Part shown: piece after piece, positions 57,705 to 64,000 of the stretch | Numbering within the stretch: the first letter of the stretch is position 1 | Layout: each line of letters begins with the position of its first letter | Assembly (NCBI GenBank): GCA_019114445.1 | Contig: DXFL01000011.1 | Coordinates: 124,001-188,000, forward strand | Origin: Candidatus Barnesiella excrementigallinarum | GTDB lineage: Bacteria; Bacteroidota; Bacteroidia; Bacteroidales; Barnesiellaceae | Reading direction: 5' to 3' | DNA length: 64,000 nucleotides | Position numbers and translations under genes: made by a program | The notes under the pieces: generated by a model | Databases searched by the model: none | Told to the model about the DNA's origin: nothing | What the model saw: only the letters and a program-made list of their open reading frames with translations

Positions 57705-58730
57705 GTGGAAAATAATAAATTTGACATACGGGAACAAAGAATATCGGATACCGAACGCGAATTTGAAAAAGCGTTGAGGCCGTTGGCGTTCGACGATTTT
57801 AACGGACAAGAAAAAATTATCGAAAACCTGCGTGTGTTTGTCATGGCCGCACGTATGCGCAAGGAACCGCTCGACCATGTATTGTTGCACGGCCCTCCGG
57901 GTTTGGGAAAAACTACGCTGGCCAATATCGTGGCCAATGAATTGGGTGTAGGTTTTAAAATTACATCGGGGCCGGTTCTCGATAAGCCGGGCGATTTGGC
58001 CGGATTGTTGACTTCGCTCGAAGAGAACGATGTGCTGTTTATCGACGAGATACACCGGTTGAGCCCGGTGGTGGAGGAGTATCTTTACTCGGCGATGGAG
58101 GACTTCCGTATCGATATCATGATAGACAAGGGTCCCAGTGCCCGATCTATACAAATCGAACTGAACCCCTTTACTTTGGTAGGGGCTACGACCCGTAGCG
58201 GTTTGTTGACCAGCCCATTGCGTGCCCGGTTCGGGATAAATTGCCATTTGGAGTATTACGACCATAATGTATTGACGCATATCATAGAGCGCTCGGCCAA
58301 GTTGTTGGGGGTAGTATGTACTCGCGAGGCCGCTACCGAGATTGCCATGCGCAGTCGCGGAACGCCCCGTATCGGGAATGCCTTGTTGCGCAGGGTACGC
58401 GATTTTGCCCAAGTAAAAGGGTCGGGACAAATCGATTTGGAGATTGCCCGCTATTCGCTCGAATCGTTGAATATCGACCAATATGGCCTCGATGAGATAG
58501 ACAACAAGATTCTGTCGATTATCATCGACAAGTTTAAAGGCGGTCCGGTGGGGCTTACCACCATTGCTACGGCGCTGGGCGAGGATCCCGGTACGCTCGA
58601 AGAGGTGTATGAGCCTTATTTGATTAAGGAGGGATTTATTAAACGCACACCCCGGGGTCGAGAAGTTACCGACTTGGCGTATAAACATTTGAACCGTTAT
58701 CGGGCTTCGGAGCAGGGGACATTGTTTTAA
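57705..58730 (+). CDS. ruvB: Holliday junction branch migration DNA helicase RuvB
   Basis: AAA+ hexameric motor that migrates Holliday junctions with RuvA. Motifs: Walker [11 protein letters not shown] (about residues 64-73), Walker [12 protein letters not shown] (about 110-120), sensor 1 and arginine-finger region [17 protein letters not shown] (about 161-177), then the C-terminal winged helix ([36 protein letters not shown]). 341 aa, normal. The start is the GTG at 57705 (reads [14 protein letters not shown]); no ATG is available nearby and the residues fit RuvB N-termini. Confidence 0.96.
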   Translation: MENNKFDIREQRISDTEREFEKALRPLAFDDFNGQEKIIENLRVFVMAARMRKEPLDHVLLHGPPGLGKTTLANIVANELGVGFKITSGPVLDKPGDLAGLLTSLEENDVLFIDEIHRLSPVVEEYLYSAMEDFRIDIMIDKGPSARSIQIELNPFTLVGATTRSGLLTSPLRARFGINCHLEYYDHNVLTHIIERSAKLLGVVCTREAATEIAMRSRGTPRIGNALLRRVRDFAQVKGSGQIDLEIARYSLESLNIDQYGLDEIDNKILSIIIDKFKGGPVGLTTIATALGEDPGTLEEVYEPYLIKEGFIKRTPRGREVTDLAYKHLNRYRASEQGTLF

Positions 58731-58754
58731 TGGGATAAAAAATAGAGACGTGTT

Positions 58755-60257
58755 ATGGCCGGCATGAAGAGTTTGGCAAAAGATACCGCAATATATGGGT
58801 TGAGCAGTATATTGGGGCGTTTCTTGAACTGGTGTTTCGTTTTCCTTTACATCAATGTGTTGAAAACGACCGCCGAGTATGGTATCGTAACGAACCTGTA
58901 TGCCTATATGGCTCTTTTGCTCATACTGCTTACGTATGGTATGGAGACCGGTTTTTTCCGATTTGCTAACGACAAGCAGGAGAGCGATCCGAAAAAGGTT
59001 TATACCACAGGGCTTATATCTTTGGCTTCTACTTCGACACTCTTTTTTGTTCTCGTGTGGATGTTCCTGACACCTATTTCGCGGGCATTGGGCTATCCCG
59101 GGCATGAAGATTATGTGTTGATGATGGCTGCGATTATCGCTGTCGATGCTTTCACGGCGTTGCCTTTTGCCTATTTGCGTTACCAACGCAGGCCGGTTCG
59201 GTTTGCCGCGATCAAACTCTTCTCAATCTTTTTGAATATCGCGCTGAACCTGTTCTTTATATTGTTCTGCCCGTGGTTGTATGGCATTCACCCCGAATGG
59301 ATTTCGTGGTTTTTCGATCCCGACTTTTTGGTGGGTTATATATTGGTATCCAATGTAATAAGTTCGGTAGCCGTATTGGTGGCACTTTTCCCGGAAGTCT
59401 TTAAGGTACATTACCGGTTTGATGGAGAGCTGTTGTTGCGAATGCTCAAATATTCGTTCCCGTTGCTGATATTGGGAATAGCCGGTATTATGAACCAAAC
59501 CTTCGATAAAATGTTTTATCCACAGTTGGCGGCGAACCGTTCCGATGCCCTCTCGGAACTGGGCGTATATGGTGCGGTTTATAAAATAGCGATTGTGATG
59601 GTTATGTTTACACAGGCATTCCGTTTTGCATACGAACCCTTTATTTTTGCACGAAACAAAGATGCAGGCGATGGGAATAAGAAATCTTATTCCGAAGCGA
59701 TGAAATATTTCATCATCTTCGGGCTTTTTATTTTCTTGGCGGTGATGTTTTACATCGATTTGGTGCGGTTCTTTATGCCGGCGAAGTATTGCGTAGGTCT
59801 GCACGTGGTACCGATAATTATGCTTGCCGAGATGTTTTTCGGGATATTTTTCAACCTGTCGTTGTGGTATAAACTTACCGACCGTACGCAATGGGGGGCT
59901 TGGTTTTCGCTCTTCGGGTTTGCCATTACGGCAGTCATCAATATCGTGGGGGTTCCTCGTTTTGGGTATGATGCTTGTGCGTGGGGTGCCTTTGTGTGCT
60001 ATTTGAGTATGATGTTGGCCTCGTATTTTATCGGGCAGCGTATTTATCCTATCCAATACGATTTGCGCAGTGCATTGCGCTATACCTTATTGGCGGCCGT
60101 ATTGTATATCGTTGCCGAGTGTGTACCCATCGAGCCGCTGTTTTGGCGACTGCTTTTCAGAACAATGCTGCTGGCCGTATTTGTAGTGTATTTGTTGCGT
60201 CACGATTTGCCGTTGAGTGAGATTCCGGGATTGAGACGCTTCGCTTCTAAGCCGTAA
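58755..60257 (+). CDS. Polysaccharide/oligosaccharide flippase (MOP superfamily)
   Basis: Membrane exporter of lipid-linked glycans. The N-terminus KSLAKDTAIYGLSSILGRFLNWCFVFLYINVLKTTAEYGIVTNLYAY is typical. About 14 hydrophobic helices across 500 aa. A mid-protein block MNQTFDKMFYPQLA (about 247-260), preceded by a long loop, is typical of Bacteroidota members. It begins 24 nt after ruvB, so the two are probably co-transcribed. The substrate (LPS O-antigen, lipid II-like or other) cannot be assigned; it is quite different in sequence from the flippase at 40349. Confidence 0.88.
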   Translation: MAGMKSLAKDTAIYGLSSILGRFLNWCFVFLYINVLKTTAEYGIVTNLYAYMALLLILLTYGMETGFFRFANDKQESDPKKVYTTGLISLASTSTLFFVLVWMFLTPISRALGYPGHEDYVLMMAAIIAVDAFTALPFAYLRYQRRPVRFAAIKLFSIFLNIALNLFFILFCPWLYGIHPEWISWFFDPDFLVGYILVSNVISSVAVLVALFPEVFKVHYRFDGELLLRMLKYSFPLLILGIAGIMNQTFDKMFYPQLAANRSDALSELGVYGAVYKIAIVMVMFTQAFRFAYEPFIFARNKDAGDGNKKSYSEAMKYFIIFGLFIFLAVMFYIDLVRFFMPAKYCVGLHVVPIIMLAEMFFGIFFNLSLWYKLTDRTQWGAWFSLFGFAITAVINIVGVPRFGYDACAWGAFVCYLSMMLASYFIGQRIYPIQYDLRSALRYTLLAAVLYIVAECVPIEPLFWRLLFRTMLLAVFVVYLLRHDLPLSEIPGLRRFASKP

Positions 60258-60292
60258 GTCGGCAAATTTCCCTTTGATTTTAAAAAAAAGAA

Positions 60293-61654
60293 ATGATGAC
60301 AATTTCGGGTATTATAGATTCGGTCAAAAAATTTTTGACACATTATCTTGACATGAGTCAGGATAGAGAAGAAGAGTTGGCTTCGGTCGAGGCGATTCGT
60401 GCAGGGGTAGAGTTTAAGGGTTCTACCATTCTTATTTTGGTATTTGCCATATTTATTGCGTCGTTGGGGTTGAATACCAATTCGGCGGCGGTGATTATCG
60501 GTGCCATGTTGATATCGCCGCTGATGGGTCCTATCATGGGTATAGGCCTCGGATTGGGGATCAACGATTTCGAGTTGATAAAACGTTCGTTTCGCAACCT
60601 TGCGGTAGCGACATTGTTCAGTGTAATTACATCGACCATTTATTTTTGGGTGTCGCCGTTGAACGAGGCTCGCAGCGAGTTGTTGGCCCGTACTTCGCCT
60701 ACCATTTACGATGTGCTGATAGCCTTTTTCGGTGGGTTGGCCGGTATTGTGGCCATGTCGTCGAAGCAAAAAGGAAATGTGTTGCCGGGTGTGGCTATTG
60801 CCACGGCGTTGATGCCGCCGTTGTGTACGGCCGGATTCGGATTGGCAACCGGCAATTTCTCGTATTTCTTCGGGGCATTTTATCTGTTTTTCATCAATTC
60901 GGTATTTATCGCATTTGCCACGACACTGGGCGTAAAATTGATGAAGTATTCGAAAAAAGCCTTTGTCGACGACGAGCGCCGCAAAAAGGTGGAGCGGATA
61001 GTCTATACGATTCTTATCCTTACGATGGCTCCGAGCATTTATCTCACCTACAATATGGTGAAGACCAATTTCTTCGAGGTTGCCGCTTCGCGTTTCGTTT
61101 CTCAAAACTTTAATTATCCCGACACGCAAATTTTGAGCAAGAGTGCCGAGATAGAGCAAGGAAAACGAATTATACGGGTTTCGCTGGTGGGTGCCGAGGT
61201 CCCGAAAGATTCTATTGCTGTGGCGCAGGCCCGGTTGCCGCAATACGGGTTGGCGGGTGCCGTGTTGGAAGTCCGTCAGGGATATGGGCAAAGTTCGGTG
61301 GATATGAGTACGTTGAGCAGTACCATGTTTAAAGATATTTATTTACACAATCAAGAGCAGATTACCCGTCAACAGCAGGTTATCGATTCGCTTGAAAACC
61401 TTACCTCACACTACCAGCAATACGATTCGGTAGGGGTGGAGGTTGCCCCTGAGATAAAGGTTCTGTTTCCTAATGTAACCGATATAGCGATTTCGAAAAC
61501 CATATTTAGCCAAATCTCTACCGAAACGAGGGATACTACTACCCTTGCTGTCGTGCGTAATTCGGGCAAATTCTCCTTGTCGGAACAGACTCGGTTCAAA
61601 GAGTGGTTGCAAGCTCGCTTGGGTGTAAAAAAAGTGCAACTCGTAGTTGAGTAG
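60293..61654 (+). CDS. DUF389-family membrane protein
   Basis: Inner-membrane protein of a widespread family of unknown function. Residues ~40-235 carry the family's conserved hydrophobic core (GSTILILVFAIFIASLGLNTNSAAVIIGAMLISPLMGPIMGIGLGLG, then GLAGIVAMSSKQKGNVLPGVAIATALMPPLC), about five or six helices in total. After about residue 240 the chain has another helix (IVYTILILTMAPSIYLTYNMV), then a mixed soluble C-terminal region (about 275-453) with a coiled-coil-like stretch (HNQEQITRQQQVIDSLENL). 453 aa. It ends 51 nt before the convergent GH20 gene. Confidence 0.85.
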   Translation: MMTISGIIDSVKKFLTHYLDMSQDREEELASVEAIRAGVEFKGSTILILVFAIFIASLGLNTNSAAVIIGAMLISPLMGPIMGIGLGLGINDFELIKRSFRNLAVATLFSVITSTIYFWVSPLNEARSELLARTSPTIYDVLIAFFGGLAGIVAMSSKQKGNVLPGVAIATALMPPLCTAGFGLATGNFSYFFGAFYLFFINSVFIAFATTLGVKLMKYSKKAFVDDERRKKVERIVYTILILTMAPSIYLTYNMVKTNFFEVAASRFVSQNFNYPDTQILSKSAEIEQGKRIIRVSLVGAEVPKDSIAVAQARLPQYGLAGAVLEVRQGYGQSSVDMSTLSSTMFKDIYLHNQEQITRQQQVIDSLENLTSHYQQYDSVGVEVAPEIKVLFPNVTDIAISKTIFSQISTETRDTTTLAVVRNSGKFSLSEQTRFKEWLQARLGVKKVQLVVE

Positions 61655-61705
61655 CACTTCCTTTATGGGGTGAGCCGATTGCCGGCTAATGAATGGGCAG
61701 AATCT

Positions 61706-63916
61706 TTATGGTTGTGCCTCTTTCTTGACGAATACAAGTCCTGCGGTGTCGTTGCCTCCTTGTCCGCAGGTCTCTACTTCGATAAAGAAGGGCGTTCCGG
61801 CATCGAATGCATCGACCGAGAATGTGTAGCTTACGGCGTTGTTTTCGGGGCCGGCTATTGCGGTTTGCTCGACTTCGGCCAATAATTCGTCCCGTTTGTA
61901 CAGTTTCAGCCTTCCCAGTTTCAGCGAGTTATCGCCTTTGGTATGGATAAACGAGACGGTATAATTCCCGTTCCCCGATATTTTCCCGGTACATTCGAAT
62001 TTCCAGGGCGCAGTTTGGCTTTGAACGGTTAACGGTTTCCATTCGGCGGTGTATTCGCCGTATTGACGATATGCCGAGTAGTCGGGTGCGAAATAGATAG
62101 GTAGAGAATAGTGACGGTCGCTGACTACGGTAATGGCATGAAAATCGCTTTTATCGGCGACGGTTACCGGCCCGGTATAGATGGGCGAGTGGACTGTGGG
62201 ATACGAACCGTCGGTCGTGTAGCGAATGAGGCTGTTGGCTACGGAAGGAGATAATGTGAACACCAAATTCCCGTTGTCGGTCGTATCCATTTTTTCGATG
62301 CGAGGTTCGGGCACGCGGTAGTGGCAGTTTTTAAAGTCGAGCCGGGCGAAATGTTGGCTCAGGCGACGATTGAAATCTTGGTAATTGCGTTTGGCTTGGC
62401 TGCTCCAAGCAACCTCCGAGAGCGCCAGCAATCGGGGGAAGGTGAAATATTCGGCATAATTCTCGGAACGGTTTTCGTTCAGGTAGTCGATTTCTTGCAA
62501 TACGGTACCATGAATAAACTGGTCGCTCCAAAAACAACCCTGTACGCCTAATACGGTCGATTCCGGGGAGTAATCGTTTATTTCCATACTGTAACATTTC
62601 TCGGTCGAGATGGGTGGCATCCACGTGGCGGCTTTTACTTCGCCCGGGGTTTTGCTTTCGGGAAAATCGAAATACATATGTGTGGCAGGAGTCAAGACCG
62701 CTTTATGTCCGGTACGGGTGGCTAAGATGGTGTCGCTTACATTGTGCCAAATGACGCCGACCACAGGGGTGTTTACCTTACCCCTCATAAAAATTTCTTC
62801 CCAGCCGACTACGGTACGGTTTTTCTCTTTCATCATTTCGGCCACGATATTGGTCAAGTAGCCTTGTAGCTCGGAGGCATCTTTCAATCCTTCGCGCTTA
62901 ATTACCTCTTGACAATAAGGGCACGTTTTCCAGCGGATATAGTTTGCCTCATCGCCTCCGATATTGATGTAGGAACTGGGGAATAACTCGACGGTCTCTT
63001 CCAACACGTCGCGCAAGAATTGAATGGAGCTCTCTTTCCCCACACAGAGCAAGTCTTTGCTGATGAAATGTTGAGTGGGTACCTCGTGTTGCAATCCGGT
63101 ACAACTGAGCCACGGGTAGGCTACGATTGCCGACAGGATATGTGCCGGAAATTCTATTTCGGGGATAATCTCTACATGGCGCACTTGGGCATAAGCCACC
63201 AACTCTTTTATATCCTCTTGGGTGTAGTAGCCTCCCAGTCGGTTGTGATCGGGGCCGGCCCATGCGCCCACTTCGGTAAGCCGGGGATATTTTTTTATTT
63301 CCAGTCGCCAGCCCGAGTCGTCGATGAGGTGTAACTGTAATTTATTGAGCTTGTACATCGCCATCATGTCGATGTATTTTTTGACAAATTCTTTGTCGTA
63401 GAAATAGCGTGCCACGTCCAACATCATGCCTCGCCACGGACGGTTGGGCGCGTCGTATATCGTTACGGCCGGGGCGGTCCACTCTACATTGTGTTGGCGC
63501 CGGTCGCTGTAAATCTCGGCGGGAAAAAGTTGCAGCAGGGTTTGTATACCATAGAATATGCCGCCTTTGTCTTCGCCCACGATGGTTATTTTTTTAGGGG
63601 TTACGGTTAGGAGATACCCTTCGGCTTTGCCTACCTCTCCCGGTTTTAACAGGAGTTGAACGGAGGCTTTGCGGGCATTCGCTTTCAATGCCAAATCCCA
63701 TCCGGTAGATTGGCTGAGCACTTGTTGCAGAAATTCGGCTTGATCTTGCAGAGCCGCGTCGTAACCGATTGTGGTTTTCGGGGAGAGTTCGAATACTCCC
63801 GAAGTTTCTTCTACACTGATGGGTTGGGGGATCAATGAAATTTCACGGGCCCAAGCCGCAGGTAAGAAGCCGGCGATTGCGAGTACAAACGCCATAGTTT
63901 TCTTGAACAGATTCAT
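61706..63916 (-). CDS. GH20 beta-N-acetylhexosaminidase, exported
   Basis: Removes terminal beta-linked GlcNAc/GalNAc by substrate-assisted catalysis. Signal peptide MNLFKKTMAFVLAIAGFLPAAWA from the ATG at 63916; a longer in-frame reading from 63991 would only add 25 hydrophilic residues and hide the signal. Domain order: GH20b domain (about 23-145), GH20 TIM barrel (about 150-500) with LHLIDDSGWRLEIKKYP and the catalytic Asp322-Glu323 pair in NIGGDEANY, then two C-terminal beta-domains (about 530-600, a chitobiase-like fragment with IRYTTDGSYPT; and about 620-736). 736 aa. Strong mucin or N-glycan degrading candidate. Confidence 0.93.
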   Translation of the reverse strand: MNLFKKTMAFVLAIAGFLPAAWAREISLIPQPISVEETSGVFELSPKTTIGYDAALQDQAEFLQQVLSQSTGWDLALKANARKASVQLLLKPGEVGKAEGYLLTVTPKKITIVGEDKGGIFYGIQTLLQLFPAEIYSDRRQHNVEWTAPAVTIYDAPNRPWRGMMLDVARYFYDKEFVKKYIDMMAMYKLNKLQLHLIDDSGWRLEIKKYPRLTEVGAWAGPDHNRLGGYYTQEDIKELVAYAQVRHVEIIPEIEFPAHILSAIVAYPWLSCTGLQHEVPTQHFISKDLLCVGKESSIQFLRDVLEETVELFPSSYINIGGDEANYIRWKTCPYCQEVIKREGLKDASELQGYLTNIVAEMMKEKNRTVVGWEEIFMRGKVNTPVVGVIWHNVSDTILATRTGHKAVLTPATHMYFDFPESKTPGEVKAATWMPPISTEKCYSMEINDYSPESTVLGVQGCFWSDQFIHGTVLQEIDYLNENRSENYAEYFTFPRLLALSEVAWSSQAKRNYQDFNRRLSQHFARLDFKNCHYRVPEPRIEKMDTTDNGNLVFTLSPSVANSLIRYTTDGSYPTVHSPIYTGPVTVADKSDFHAITVVSDRHYSLPIYFAPDYSAYRQYGEYTAEWKPLTVQSQTAPWKFECTGKISGNGNYTVSFIHTKGDNSLKLGRLKLYKRDELLAEVEQTAIAGPENNAVSYTFSVDAFDAGTPFFIEVETCGQGGNDTAGLVFVKKEAQP

Positions 63917-64000
63917 AAGCACTTTATTTTCATGGTTATTCTCCGTAAAAGGAGAGGTGATGATAATATGATGATTCTTGATATATGTCAAAAGAGCGAC

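Noticed and set aside
57636-59186. A 516-codon minus-strand frame over ruvB and the following flippase
   Set aside because: It spans two real genes and has no family motifs.

Overview
The window reads as chromosome of a member of the Bacteroidales (phylum Bacteroidota). Signs of this are perfect or near matches to the Bacteroidota -7 promoter box TAnnTTTG in front of many genes, a SusC/SusD pair with an ECF sigma factor and FecR anti-sigma factor, BACON domains, a complete porP-porK-porL-porM-porN (gldKLMN) type IX secretion operon, and the housekeeping clusters topoisomerase IV B-coaD-S41 protease and acpP-fabF-rnc. A full T9SS operon argues against most Bacteroides species. A Barnesiellaceae- or Parabacteroides-like organism fits better, but this is inference from gene content only.

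Layout. 1-10.3 kb: the 3' part of gyrB, a small membrane protein, a CPA2-type antiporter with a cytoplasmic USP-like tail (minus), RNase R, and the topoisomerase IV B/coaD/S41 protease group. 10.3-16.1 kb (minus): an acyltransferase-3 membrane protein, a small lipoprotein, a GH2 beta-galactosidase and an AraC regulator. 16.2-33.7 kb (minus): an accessory surface locus. In transcription order it holds an ECF sigma factor, FecR, an STN-type SusC, SusD, a diverged phosphodiester-glycosidase (NAGPA-like) lipoprotein, a BACON/parallel-beta-helix lipoprotein, two more NAGPA-like proteins (one fused to a beta-propeller), a T9SS-secreted beta-helix protein and a T9SS-secreted metallophosphatase. 33.9-40.0 kb (minus): porP-K-L-M-N. 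40.3-45.1 kb (plus): a surface polysaccharide cluster (flippase, three glycosyltransferases, a hexapeptide acyltransferase). 45.1-47.5 kb: a strikingly A+T-rich restriction-modification pair (C5 methyltransferase plus HNH endonuclease) set between that cluster and metG. 49.7-55.0 kb (minus): a GH3-family protein, rnc, fabF, acpP and pdxB. 55.1-61.7 kb (plus): DUF4254, a GT9 glycosyltransferase, a Kdo-kinase-like protein, ruvB, a second flippase and a DUF389 membrane protein. 61.7-63.9 kb (minus): a GH20 beta-hexosaminidase.

How the parts fit. The 16-34 kb locus looks like a polysaccharide-utilization-type locus without ordinary glycosidases. Its predicted chemistry is removal of a sugar from a sugar-1-phosphodiester, followed by phosphomonoester removal, with SusCD uptake and trans-envelope sigma/anti-sigma control. 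Two of its products carry T9SS C-terminal sorting domains, and the T9SS core operon lies directly beside it. I regard this as the most interesting candidate system in the window. A second notable signal is a perfect 16-bp hairpin inside the first codons of the RNase III gene, a likely site for RNase III autoregulation.

I saw no tRNA, rRNA, CRISPR array, insertion sequence or prophage.
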